From the NCBI GenBank assembly GCA_021775475.1, contig JAJFHS010000049.1, positions 62,001-126,000 on the forward strand: a stretch of DNA of 64,000 nucleotides, in the 5' to 3' direction. This DNA comes from Hyphomicrobiales bacterium. Lineage in GTDB: Bacteria; Pseudomonadota; Alphaproteobacteria; Rhizobiales; JAJFHR01. Shown one piece after another: positions 1 through 7,535 of the stretch (positions are counted from its first letter, which is position 1; each line of letters opens with the position of its first letter). Made by a program: the position numbers and the translations under genes. The notes beneath the pieces were generated by a model. That model searched no databases and was not told where the DNA came from. It worked only from the letters and a program-made list of their open reading frames with translations.

Positions 1-224
1 ACATCGACGAAGAAGATCGCGCCACTGTCGCCGCAGATCTGGGGCTGAAGCCGGGAACGCTCGCCGTGCGTCTGCACCGCGCCCGCGCGGCACTCAGCGA
101 TGCGCTGCTGGGCCATTGCGGCTTTTGCTGCAAACATGGCTTTGAGGATTGCTCGTGCCCGCCGGCCGGCTGCGAACATCCGGACGAGGCAACCCATTGT
201 GCCGGCGAAAATGCCCCAGCCTGA
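1..224 (+). CDS. ECF sigma factor, C-terminal part, with Cys-rich tail (CorE/ECF44-like)
   Basis: Truncated by the left window edge; reads in frame from base 3 to TGA at 222-224. The first visible residues are sigma region 4, the -35-binding helix-turn-helix (GLKPGTLAVRLHRARAAL). They are followed by a Cys-rich tail beginning GHCGFCCKHGFEDCSC, with more Cys and His to the end. A CxxC-x2-H-x3-DCxC tail is the mark of CorE-type (ECF44) sigma factors, in which the tail itself senses copper, so no anti-sigma factor is needed. The downstream genes (CuA-like cupredoxin, CcdA-like protein) fit a metal or redox role. Copper sensing is inferred. The family assignment rests on about 74 residues. Confidence 0.7.
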   Translation, partial: IDEEDRATVAADLGLKPGTLAVRLHRARAALSDALLGHCGFCCKHGFEDCSCPPAGCEHPDEATHCAGENAPA

Positions 225-235
225 CGCGCCATCGC

Positions 236-263
236 AGTAAAGTACCCGTTCAAGGAGCGTCTT
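236..263 (+). promoter_or_regulatory. Weak ECF-type promoter candidate
   Basis: AGTAAA, 16 bp, CGTCTT. It shares GTAA and the whole CGTCTT box, at the same spacing, with the two better sites at 587-614 and 3911-3938. No convincing gene starts just downstream (only an 8-codon ORF at 268), so it could be a chance match or drive a short RNA. Confidence 0.25.
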
Positions 264-507
264 CCGGATGGAGGACCTTGAAGTCGTTCATTGAAACCGG
301 CAATAACTCATATCGGTTCTCTCACAGCCGTAACAAGAAAATGCATAAAACAGCAAACATCAAAAGCCCCACTTGACCACAGCTCCGCTACGCCTGCTGT
401 GTCGGAGCCACTTCGCGAAGCGGGCCTATGGACAACCCTTCACAACATCGCTGAAACTATCTTATCCAGCGTAAACATGTTTGGGGCGGTTCAGTTTTAA
501 ATGCTCA

Positions 508-536
508 TTGACAATCGAAGACGCCGAACGTACTTT
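508..536 (+). promoter_or_regulatory. Sigma70-like promoter candidate
   Basis: TTGACA at 508-513, a 17-bp spacer and TACTTT at 531-536. A 7-bp inverted repeat (TTGACAA / TTGTCAA, 508-514 and 536-542) overlaps it. It is followed almost at once by the terminator at 541-567, so transcripts would be very short unless the terminator is read through. Confidence 0.3.
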
Positions 537-540
537 TGTC

Positions 541-567
541 AAAACCCTGCGCGCGGAAGGGTTTTTT
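541..567 (+). terminator. Rho-independent terminator
   Basis: AAAACCCT (541-548) pairs perfectly with AGGGTTTT (558-565) around a 9-base loop, with T residues 62-67 forming the tract on the plus strand. The A-run on the other side could let it work in both directions. It separates the sigma factor region from the next transcription unit. Confidence 0.55.
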
Positions 568-586
568 CAATCTGCCCGGAAATATC

Positions 587-614
587 TGTAATCCCCCGGA
601 CTGGCGCGCGTCTT
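587..614 (+). promoter_or_regulatory. ECF sigma-type promoter candidate 1
   Basis: TGTAAT (587-592), a 16-bp spacer and CGTCTT (609-614), 47 bp before the ATG at 661. The same two boxes at the same spacing recur at 3911-3938, before the EF-hand gene. The natural inference is that both are read by the ECF sigma factor encoded at the left edge. Confidence 0.45.
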
Positions 615-659
615 TGTCACCATACGAGGCTTCGGCCTGGGATTTACAGGAGGAACAGC

Positions 660-933
660 GATGATCAGAGCGCTGACACAGACTTTCGGATCGATGCAAG
701 CCCTGCAGCAGGGACTGATTGCCCTGTTCGATGCCCGTGTTGCCGCCACAATAGCCAAGTTTGACTTGAGCGGCGTGAAAACGGATATTGAGCCTTTTAA
801 GGTAGGCGATGCGCAAACCTTTGGCGGCTACTTCGAATTCCAGAAACGCGATCTTTACTAAATCAGAGTGCAGGCAACGCTGCCCGAAACCGGGCGCGCA
901 ATCGGGAAAACCTTCAAATACCGACACCAATAG
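660..933 (+). pseudogene. Small unrecognised gene, probably broken by a frameshift and a stop
   Basis: An intact ORF of 66 codons runs from ATG 661 to TAA 859-861 behind a good AGGAGG (648-653). Two things suggest decay. Sequence after the stop stays protein-like in the same frame to TAG at 931-933 (IRVQATLPETGRAIGKTFKY). Before about position 735 the neighbouring frame reads better (DASPAAGTDCPV, continuing into DARVAATIAKFDLSG), as if one base had been lost. The joined product would be a small beta-rich domain. I do not recognise the family. It could also simply be a 66-residue protein. It lies directly downstream of ECF-type promoter 1. Confidence 0.4.
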
Positions 934-978
934 CCCCCGCGGCACGGGCTGGTCGGTCTGTGAGAAAATGGAAGTGAA

Positions 979-2373
979 ATGACCAAGCGAACAACATATC
1001 TTGCTGCCTCTGTGGCGATCTTCGCCGGCCTGCTGGTTCTGGGATGGGCAACACACGGCACCGGCATCGTCAAGGACGACCCGGAACGCAACATCGTCAT
1101 CCCCGACGAACTGACCAGCGAACTTCAGGTCAAGGCCGCCTATGACGGTGAGAAGATCTGGTTCCGCTACCGCTGGCCGGTCGACCGGCCCAGCCTGTTC
1201 AATGACGTGCTGGTCTTTCAGGACGGAAAATGGGAAAAACGCGGCGGCGAGGCATTGGGTCCGAATCCGGAATTTCTGACTGAAGACCGGGTTGCGATGA
1301 TGATCGACGACGGCTCGGTGCCGCTGTTTGGCCGCTATGGCGGCTACATCACCATCGGCGACGGACTGACGACCTTTACCGGCACGCCGGAAACCGACGA
1401 AGAGCGCACCAAATACCTGCCGTCCACGCGCACCGACCCCAATGATTTCGAAACGGTCAAGCCGGAAAGCGATCTGGCAACGCTGCGCGCGGCAGGCCAG
1501 TTCATCGATTTGTGGCAGTGGCGGTCAAGTCGGTCGAACCCGATCGGGCTGGGCGATGATGGCTTTGTGGCCGAGGAACGCGGTGGCGACGCGGGCACCG
1601 GCCCTTACACAACCAACTGGGACAAGGCGGCCAGCCAGCCGCTTTACATGTTCAACCCGGAAGTGGCCGGCAAGACCGCGCTGTCAATCGATGCGGTGAT
1701 CAAGGGCGATGTCGGGTTCAACGACACCTATTACCTGAGTGCTGAAACCGCCGTGCCCTTCGACCCGAACTATGCCTGGAAAAACGGCGACACCATTCCG
1801 CGCCGCTATCTGCGCCCGACCAACGGCTCGCGCGGCGATGTCGTGCAGCCCAAGGCGGCGCGCTGGCGCAACGGGTTCTGGGACGTGACGCTGGTGCGCG
1901 ACATGGACACCGGCAACCCGCTGGACGACAAGATTTTCCGCGATGGCGGCAGTTACGATCTGGCTTTTGCGGTGTTCCGCAACGCCTCGACCATGCGCTG
2001 GCATTACGTCACTCTGCCGGTCTCGCTGGGGCTGGAGCAGCCCGCACAGATGGTCGCCGAACGCATCGAGCCGGGCACCGAGCCCGACTGGACCCAGCCC
2101 TGGACCGAAATCAAGACCTTCTATCCCGGCCAGGTCACTTGGGGCCGTCTGACCGACGCGCGCCAGCACCCCGGTGCGGATCGAATCGCCAAACGTGTGC
2201 CGGTGGCCTTCCGCCACAGCGAAGAACAACTGGCCTTGTACGGCGTTCAGGTCGAATTCGCCAAGGAAATCAAACGCCAGTGGATCTGGACGCTGATCGC
2301 CAGCCTTAGCCTGATCGTTGGCCTTGGCATCAACATCAACCTGCTGATGCGCCGCCGGGAGGAAGCTAAATGA
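979..2373 (+). CDS. Ethylbenzene dehydrogenase-related haem-binding membrane protein
   Basis: A 464-residue protein with an N-terminal signal-anchor (about residues 7-25) and a C-terminal transmembrane helix (about 435-457), so most of it lies in the periplasm. The central region, with many Trp and short acidic beta segments (KAAYDGEKIWFRYRWP near residue 53), resembles the EB_dh/cytochrome-c-552 haem b-binding domain found in gamma subunits of the DMSO-reductase family and in stand-alone cytochromes. No CxxCH motif is present, so any haem would be non-covalent. Its stop overlaps the next start (ATGA, 2370-2373), indicating an operon with the DUF2231-like and RquA-like genes. Its electron partner is unknown. 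Confidence 0.65.
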   Translation: MTKRTTYLAASVAIFAGLLVLGWATHGTGIVKDDPERNIVIPDELTSELQVKAAYDGEKIWFRYRWPVDRPSLFNDVLVFQDGKWEKRGGEALGPNPEFLTEDRVAMMIDDGSVPLFGRYGGYITIGDGLTTFTGTPETDEERTKYLPSTRTDPNDFETVKPESDLATLRAAGQFIDLWQWRSSRSNPIGLGDDGFVAEERGGDAGTGPYTTNWDKAASQPLYMFNPEVAGKTALSIDAVIKGDVGFNDTYYLSAETAVPFDPNYAWKNGDTIPRRYLRPTNGSRGDVVQPKAARWRNGFWDVTLVRDMDTGNPLDDKIFRDGGSYDLAFAVFRNASTMRWHYVTLPVSLGLEQPAQMVAERIEPGTEPDWTQPWTEIKTFYPGQVTWGRLTDARQHPGADRIAKRVPVAFRHSEEQLALYGVQVEFAKEIKRQWIWTLIASLSLIVGLGININLLMRRREEAK

Positions 2374-3125
2374 CCCGCCCTACCGAAACGCTGAACCCGT
2401 CCATAATTGCCGGAAAGGAAGACGACATGAAACGCCCCGGATTGATGCAGAGAGGCCTCTGGATCGGCCTGGCGACGACGGCCGCTGTGCTGGTGGCAAC
2501 CGGTGCGGCGCTGGCGCACAGCGAAGGCGGAGGGGTCGCATTGGCCGTCGAGGGCGCGCCCGCGTTTTCGCTCAGCCCGGTCTACCACATTCTTGTCGCG
2601 CACTTTCCGGTTGCGTTGTGGATGACGGCCTATTTGTTCATCCTGATCCGCTGCTTTTCGGATTCGGAATTCGCCGTGCGGCTGCAAAAGGCTATCTGGC
2701 CTGTGGCCGCGCTGGGCACGATTGCCGGCTTTGTGACCTACGGGCTGGGGCTTACGATCTATCCGTGGTCGGCCATTACCGAATCGCCCCTGGGGCGCAA
2801 CCACATCATGCTGGCGACCTGGACCCTCAGCTACTGGACCGTGATAAGCGTTCTTGGCTATCGCTTCCGCCGTCACCTGTTTGAAGGCGGGCAACGCTGG
2901 GTCACCTTCACGCTGGCAACGATCGGCGCGATAGTGATCACGATCACCGGCACCCTGGGCGGGTCGCTGACGGGTACGCCTTCGCTGGTGACAAAAAGCC
3001 TCAGCTGGATCGGCTGGAACGTCTACATGACCTTCTATCTGCCGACCTGGATGCTGGCCATCTACTTTGCTGGCGCCGTGCTGCTGATCGCCATCGGCAT
3101 CGTCGGCTGGAAGCGCCGTGTTTGA
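2370..3125 (+). CDS. DUF2231-like multi-pass membrane protein
   Basis: About 250 residues with a signal or first helix (WIGLATTAAVLVATGAALAH), then four or five membrane helices. The segment ILVAHFPVALWMTAYLF matches the His-containing first helix of DUF2231 proteins, which are small membrane proteins often found beside cytochromes and suspected of haem binding. Start is uncertain: ATG 2370 has GGGAGG and overlaps the previous stop, whereas ATG 2427 has AAGGAAG and would put the signal sequence at the N-terminus. The 3' end overlaps the next gene by 8 bp. It probably forms a membrane redox unit with the EB_dh-like protein (inferred). Confidence 0.6.
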   Translation: MTRPTETLNPSIIAGKEDDMKRPGLMQRGLWIGLATTAAVLVATGAALAHSEGGGVALAVEGAPAFSLSPVYHILVAHFPVALWMTAYLFILIRCFSDSEFAVRLQKAIWPVAALGTIAGFVTYGLGLTIYPWSAITESPLGRNHIMLATWTLSYWTVISVLGYRFRRHLFEGGQRWVTFTLATIGAIVITITGTLGGSLTGTPSLVTKSLSWIGWNVYMTFYLPTWMLAIYFAGAVLLIAIGIVGWKRRV

Positions 3126-3834
3126 CGCGGAACGCGCAGCCGCGCCGGATGTCTGCGCCGGTGCGGCAGTGCCCGAAGTTCCGGACTATCTGGAGCGGGT
3201 GTACTGGTGGGCTTATCTCAGGCCCGCCAGCATCCGCATCTTTGACCGTGCGCCAGTCGTGTCGGCGATCCTCTGGGGCCAGTACCGGCGCCTCTCGAAC
3301 ATGGCTCTGGCCCGGATTGCACCCGGCGAAAGGGTGCTGCAGCTGGCCTGTGTCTATGGCGACCTGTCAGAGCGCATTGCCAGGCAAATCGGGCCGTCAG
3401 GCACGCTCGACATCGTGGATGTCGCGCCGATCCAGATCACCAATGTGCGGGCCAAGCTGGCCGGGTACGACCGGGTTCGCGCAACCGTCGCCGACGCCGC
3501 GACGCTGCGGGTCGACCAGTTTGACTGCGTGCTCAGCTTCTTTTTGCTGCACGAGTTGCCAGACCCGCTGAAACGCCAAGTCGTTGACGCCGCGCTGGCG
3601 GCAGTCGCGCCGGGAGGCAGAGCGGTGTTCGTCGATTATGCCCGCCCAGCACGCTGGCATCCCATGCGGCCGGTGATGGCCGCGGTGTTCACGACGCTGG
3701 AGCCCTTTGCCGCCGCCATGTGGCGCACCCCTATCGCCGCGTTGGCGTCGCGGCCGCAGGATTTTGTCTGGAGTCGCGCCAGCCATTTTGCAGGGCTCTA
3801 TCAGGTGGTTGTAGCAGGGCGTTCCGGGGCTTAA
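3118..3834 (+). CDS. rquA: RquA-like methyltransferase (rhodoquinone biosynthesis)
   Basis: 238 residues with GTG start, overlapping the upstream gene by 8 bp. It is a class I SAM-dependent methyltransferase fold with features I associate with RquA: YLERVYWWAYLRP near the N-terminus, LQLACVYGDLSERIA as the SAM-binding loop, VDVAPIQITNVRAKL after it, and FVDYARPARWHPMRPVM later. RquA converts ubiquinone to rhodoquinone, a low-potential quinone used for fumarate reduction without oxygen. Genes beside it encode membrane haem proteins rather than quinone biosynthesis enzymes, so a paralogue with another substrate is possible. A 7-bp hairpin follows its stop. Confidence 0.6.
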   Translation: MFDAERAAAPDVCAGAAVPEVPDYLERVYWWAYLRPASIRIFDRAPVVSAILWGQYRRLSNMALARIAPGERVLQLACVYGDLSERIARQIGPSGTLDIVDVAPIQITNVRAKLAGYDRVRATVADAATLRVDQFDCVLSFFLLHELPDPLKRQVVDAALAAVAPGGRAVFVDYARPARWHPMRPVMAAVFTTLEPFAAAMWRTPIAALASRPQDFVWSRASHFAGLYQVVVAGRSGA

Positions 3835-3845
3835 AAACGCCCCGG
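3824..3845 (+). terminator. GC hairpin at the end of the RquA-like gene
   Basis: CCGGGGC (3824-3830) and GCCCCGG (3839-3845) pair perfectly around an 8-base loop that contains the stop codon. There is no T-tract, so it may stabilise the mRNA end rather than act as a true terminator. Confidence 0.35.
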
Positions 3846-3910
3846 GCGGGCTCCGCAATGCGTCGCAATGCGTGTTACCGCCGATGAGTTTCTTTTCGGG
3901 TTAAGAATTG

Positions 3911-3938
3911 TGTAATGCCCAGCGTGATCAAGCGTCTT
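3911..3938 (+). promoter_or_regulatory. ECF sigma-type promoter candidate 2
   Basis: TGTAAT (3911-3916), a 16-bp spacer and CGTCTT (3933-3938), 56 bp before the EF-hand gene start. Boxes and spacing are identical to the site at 587-614, which is strong internal evidence for a shared regulator. Confidence 0.5.
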
Positions 3939-3994
3939 CATATAAGAGGGGCAGCGAAGCTGCCATTTATACATGATGAACAAGGAGAAATGTC

Positions 3995-4237
3995 ATGAAC
4001 GCTAAATTGTTGTTTGCAACTGCCGCCATCGTCGCGGTCGGGTTTGCCGGTGCCGCGCTGGCGCATGAAATGGACACCGATCAGGACGGGCTTTACTCGC
4101 TGACCGAGATGCGCACCGAGTATGCGGATCTGACCGAGGCCGATTATGCCGCACTGGATACCAACAAGGACGAAGCTGTGGACGCCAAGGAACTGGCGGC
4201 GGCGATCGCGTCGGGGAAACTGCCCGCGATGGAATAG
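3995..4237 (+). CDS. Small periplasmic EF-hand protein
   Basis: 80 residues behind a good AAGGAG. A signal peptide (about residues 1-23, ending ALA) is followed by two EF-hand loops: DTDQDGLYSLTE (canonical spacing, final Glu) and DTNKDEAVDAKE (Glu where Gly is usual, so perhaps weaker). EF-hands bind calcium; a periplasmic signalling or metal-buffering role is inferred. It begins a second transcription unit of the module and has its own ECF-type promoter, so it is probably induced by the same signal as the genes around it. Confidence 0.75.
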   Translation: MNAKLLFATAAIVAVGFAGAALAHEMDTDQDGLYSLTEMRTEYADLTEADYAALDTNKDEAVDAKELAAAIASGKLPAME

Positions 4238-4254
4238 AGGAAAATCTCTGCGGA

Positions 4255-4270
4255 CCGGCCTACGGGCCGG
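4255..4270 (+). repeat. Hairpin between EF-hand and cupredoxin genes
   Basis: CCGGCC-TACG-GGCCGG, a perfect 6-bp GC stem with a 4-base loop, 46 bp before the cupredoxin start. There is no T-run; it may balance expression of the two genes. Confidence 0.4.
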
Positions 4271-4316
4271 CTGCGGCGGAGCCCCGAGTGAACAATCCGT
4301 TTGGAGATGTTGAAGC

Positions 4317-4787
4317 ATGAACACCGAACCGAGCAAAACAACTCCGGAACAGGCACCGGAAGGCTCGCACCGCAAACCGGGCCGCCGCGACGTGCTGAGC
4401 TTCGGCCTGATCGCGGCTGGCGCGGTGGGTGCGGCTGGCTATTTCCTCTGGCCGGTGCTGCGCCAGAGCGCGCTGAGAACACCGGAGGCGACCGAGCCGG
4501 TTGTCATCTCGATGAGCGGCTTTTCCCCGAACGTACTGACCGCCAGGGTGGGCGAAAAGGTCAACCTCCAGCTGGTAAACAAAGACAATTCGCTGCATTC
4601 AGACGGTGGCGGCTGGCATCAGTTCGCGATCGATGATCTGGGGCTCGATTTCAAGGTCGCACCGCTGAGCGAAACCAAAGTCAGTTTTACCGTCGACAAG
4701 CCCGGCACCTATGATTTCTATTGCGGCATCTGCTGCGGCGGCAAGGCGAACCCCTATATGCACGGCAAACTGGTGGTAGAGGCCTGA
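4317..4787 (+). CDS. Cupredoxin with CuA-like copper site, membrane-anchored
   Basis: 156 residues. The N-terminus has paired arginines (KPGRRDVLSFGLIAAG), then a hydrophobic segment (about residues 29-48): a Tat-like signal or an anchor. The rest is a cupredoxin fold. Near the C-terminus YDFYCGICCGGKANPYMHG supplies the Cys pair, Met and His of a CuA-like site, with a further His in GWHQFAIDD. CuA domains pass electrons in cytochrome oxidase subunit II and N2O reductase. Here the domain stands alone, so it may be an electron carrier or copper donor for the module. It is 6 bp from the CcdA-like gene, which could keep its cysteines reduced. Confidence 0.75.
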   Translation: MNTEPSKTTPEQAPEGSHRKPGRRDVLSFGLIAAGAVGAAGYFLWPVLRQSALRTPEATEPVVISMSGFSPNVLTARVGEKVNLQLVNKDNSLHSDGGGWHQFAIDDLGLDFKVAPLSETKVSFTVDKPGTYDFYCGICCGGKANPYMHGKLVVEA

Positions 4788-4793
4788 TCCACG

Positions 4794-5621
4794 ATGACCC
4801 TGAGGCCTGTGCTGATCGTTCTGTCGCTGGCTGCCGTTGCGGCCCTCTCGATCGGGCTAACGGCCGGCTGGCTGCAAACGCCCGGTGGCCTGATGAGCGG
4901 CGTTCCCGGCATCATCGCCCGTCCGGAAATCGCGCTACCGACGATCATCTTCGCGGGTGTGGTCGACGGCATCAATCCCTGCGCCTTCACCCTGCTTTTG
5001 TTGTTCATCACCGCGCTGCTGGCCACGCTCGGCCGTGCCGGGCCGGATGCGGTATCGCTGGCTCGGCGCCGAATGCTGCTGAATGGTGGCGCGTTCATCT
5101 TCGCGATCTTTCTGGCCTATCTGCTGTTCGGCACCGGACTGATGCAGGTCTCGACTGCGCTGGCGCAGAACCATCTGGGAGCGCGTCTGGGTGCGCTTTT
5201 GTCGATCCTGCTGGGGCTCTGGATGCTCAAGGATTATTTCCTGCCAGGTTTCGGCCCAAAACTGGCGGCGCCGCGCTGGGTTGCCGGGCGGGTGCGCGGT
5301 GTCGATGGTGCCGCTTCGGTAGCAACGATGTTCGGCCTTGGTGCCCTGATCAGCCTGTGCACAGTGCCGTGCAGCGGCGCCGTTTACATCGCGATCATCA
5401 GCCTTCTGGCATTGCAGGAAAGTTTCGCGCTCAGCTACGGCTATTTGCTGATCTACAACGTGATGTTCATCCTGCCACTTGTCGCGATCCTGCTGGCCTC
5501 CTCTTCGCGCCCCGGGCTGAACCGGATGGCGCGCTGGAACCTGCATCACCGCGACGGTATCAAACTTGGGCTTGGCGGCGGGGTGGTGCTGCTGGGTCTG
5601 GCGATACTGGCCACCGCCTAG
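4794..5621 (+). CDS. CcdA/DsbD-type thiol-reducing membrane protein
   Basis: 275 residues with a signal-like first helix and about six further membrane helices. Two conserved cysteine motifs of the CcdA/DsbD transmembrane family are visible: GVVDGINPCAF (about residue 63) and LISLCTVPCSGAVY (about 190). These proteins carry electrons from cytoplasmic thioredoxin to periplasmic thiols. The close upstream cupredoxin with a Cys-rich copper site is a plausible client, as CuA sites must be reduced before copper loading (inference). It is the last gene of the GC-rich module. Confidence 0.8.
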   Translation: MTLRPVLIVLSLAAVAALSIGLTAGWLQTPGGLMSGVPGIIARPEIALPTIIFAGVVDGINPCAFTLLLLFITALLATLGRAGPDAVSLARRRMLLNGGAFIFAIFLAYLLFGTGLMQVSTALAQNHLGARLGALLSILLGLWMLKDYFLPGFGPKLAAPRWVAGRVRGVDGAASVATMFGLGALISLCTVPCSGAVYIAIISLLALQESFALSYGYLLIYNVMFILPLVAILLASSSRPGLNRMARWNLHHRDGIKLGLGGGVVLLGLAILATA

Positions 5622-5799
5622 GCGGCACGGGCCAGGCGGCGGCCTCGCCGGGCGCGCGCCGCTGGACGGCGCGGTCAGACCAGAAGGCTCAAACACCCCC
5701 CGAACCCCAGGTTTGATCGCACCGAATCCCGCCCTTGACGGCACGTTGCGCTGGCATGGACTGGCGGCCCAACGTGTTCGGCCCATAGTGTCGTTGTTG

Positions 5800-6061
5800 G
5801 TGGCCGCGACTTCGCAAAGTGCTTTGTCGAAGACCGAACGCAGTGCTACCTCCTTGGAAGTGTCAAGGTCCGTGCCGATGATCCGGCCTCCCTTTTTGCC
5901 CAGTCGCTCGATGAACCGGTTAGAGACATGCTCACGCTCCATCATTAACAGCGCGGCCTGACCCGGTTGCAACACTTCCGCGATATCCTTCATGAAACCA
6001 TCGTTGATCCCATAATCGCTGGGCACCCCGCCGAGCGTACCAGCGCCCGCCCCCGACGGCG
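5800..6061 (-). pseudogene. Fragment of a DUF1269 family protein
   Basis: Reverse-strand reading gives the C-terminal half of a DUF1269 protein: a Gly/Ala stretch, SDYGINDGFMKDIAEVLQPG, then ALLMMEREHVSNRFIERLGK and a final helix. The family's N-terminal half is absent: a stop lies just upstream at about 6062, exactly where sequence changes from GC-rich to AT-rich. No stop of its own follows the domain, so the frame runs on as shadow translation under the CcdA-like gene. It is best read as debris at a recombination junction. The function of DUF1269 is unknown. Confidence 0.6.
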
Positions 6062-6214
6062 AAGATGTCTACAATTAATACCAAAGGAAGTAATTATTTG
6101 CTCTGTTGAAGAACTGTACCCAAAGTTTCAATCACCAGCCGGTCATAAATTTGTGAATCAACAAGGAGGTTTTCATTTGTAAAATTTTACATGCTGCTTT
6201 CTTGCCTCTTTTTA

Positions 6215-7461
6215 TCAGCGCATATCCATGTCATCAGGCATGTCTGTTTCACCCCCCATAGACATTGTCTCTCCTTCCGCCATTTCCAGTTCCATATGCA
6301 TGGTGCCGGTGCTGTCGGTGTGCGTAATCATAAACAGGCGTTGTGCAATCAGGATTGCCACAAAACCTGTCAGCGAAACGATTATAACAAGCGGATCACT
6401 TTGGTATTTCAGAATCAGGAAGGCGCCGAGAATAATAACATCCAGCATGATGGCGATCAGCGGAATAACCGGTTTAGCTTTGGTCTCCTTGAGCAGATGG
6501 CGATACAGACCCCAATGGATGGCGATGTCCATGATCAGGTAGAATATGGCGCCGATTGAGGCGATGCGTGTGAGATCAAACAGCACGGTCAGGGTAATTG
6601 CCAGGGCCACCGTCAACACCAGAGCCGGGTTAGTGAAGCCCCGGTAAAGCTGCGGCAGTTGTTTCATATCACTCAGCATGGCCAGCATGCGGGAGGCGGA
6701 AAAAACACTGGCAATCAAACCTGAAACAGTGGCAACGATCGCCAGCAGCACCGTAAACACCAGACCCAACTCGCCAAATGCCGGTTTTGCTGCCGCTGCA
6801 AGCGCGTAGTCTTTGGCCGAAATTACTTCCGCCACACTCAGACTGCTGGCAACCGATAATGCCAGAAGCGTATAGAGTACGGTGCAGATAACAATGGATA
6901 TAATGATCGAGCGCCCCAGTTTTCGATTGAGGAAAAGCCCGCAAAAGCCAGCCCTGCCAGTGCGAGTGCAGCAATCCCGGCTATTTTTATGGCCGCCGTT
7001 AGATTGGCCGTTCTTTCGATGGTCCTGTTGCCGGAAACATTGATGATATAGGCAATGGCGATTAACAACACACCCAGTGCGGGCACCAGTATCGCAGTAT
7101 TCTCCACATCGAACAATCGCAGTGTATAGGATCCAAATGTTCGCGCCACCAGGCTTTCGGCGATGACCATAGATACATACATCAACAGCGAAAAGCTCCC
7201 GGCCATGGTGCCGGGGCCATAGGCTTTGCGCATGAACATGGCAACACCGCCCGATGATGGATAGGTGTTTGAGAACTTGACGTAAGAATAGGCACTAAAG
7301 GAGACGACGATCGCGCCTGCCAGAAATGCCAAAGGAAAAATCGCACCCACAAGCTCGGCAATCTGGCCCATCAGCACAAAAATACCGGCTCCAATCATAA
7401 CGCCGGTGCCCAGCGACACCGACCCCAGCAAGGAGAGTTTGTTTCCTGATTTTTTCTTCAT
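6215..7461 (-). pseudogene. APC-family amino acid permease, frameshifted
   Basis: Two adjacent reading frames together give one permease of about 415 residues. The first part (from ATG 7461) has SLGTGVMIGAGIFVLMGQIA, the substrate-binding first helix of the APC superfamily. The second (to 6215) continues with the later helices. They join near 6918, where the G4 run in the coding strand would need one more G (ENWG in one frame, RSIIISIVIC in the next). This is either a real one-base deletion or a sequencing error in a homopolymer. The C-terminal tail of about 28 residues is unusually Met-rich (MHMELEMAEGETMSMGG). The substrate is unknown. Confidence 0.75.
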
Positions 7462-7535
7462 GGTGGTTCCTTTAGTAATTCTGCATTATCATCGGGTGGT
7501 AAATTGCTTTATCTATAAATCCAAAGGGGCGTGTC

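Larger units (their letters stand above)
225..660. other. Intergenic region with promoters and a terminator, no convincing gene
   Basis: This 436-bp gap follows the sigma factor gene. The ORFs in it lack good ribosome sites and do not read like proteins. It holds a weak ECF-type site (236-263), a sigma70-like promoter (508-536), a terminator hairpin (541-567) and a stronger ECF-type site (587-614). A small RNA between the first promoter and the terminator is possible but not demonstrable here. Confidence 0.5.

Noticed and set aside
505-1056. 183-codon minus-strand ORF near the left edge
   Set aside because: No ribosome site, unlikely composition, and it lies over the promoter and start region of plus-strand genes.
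4935-6026. Long minus-strand ORF opposite the CcdA-like gene
   Set aside because: Only its first ~75 codons (DUF1269 fragment) look like protein; the remainder is Gln/Arg-rich shadow translation of the opposite strand.
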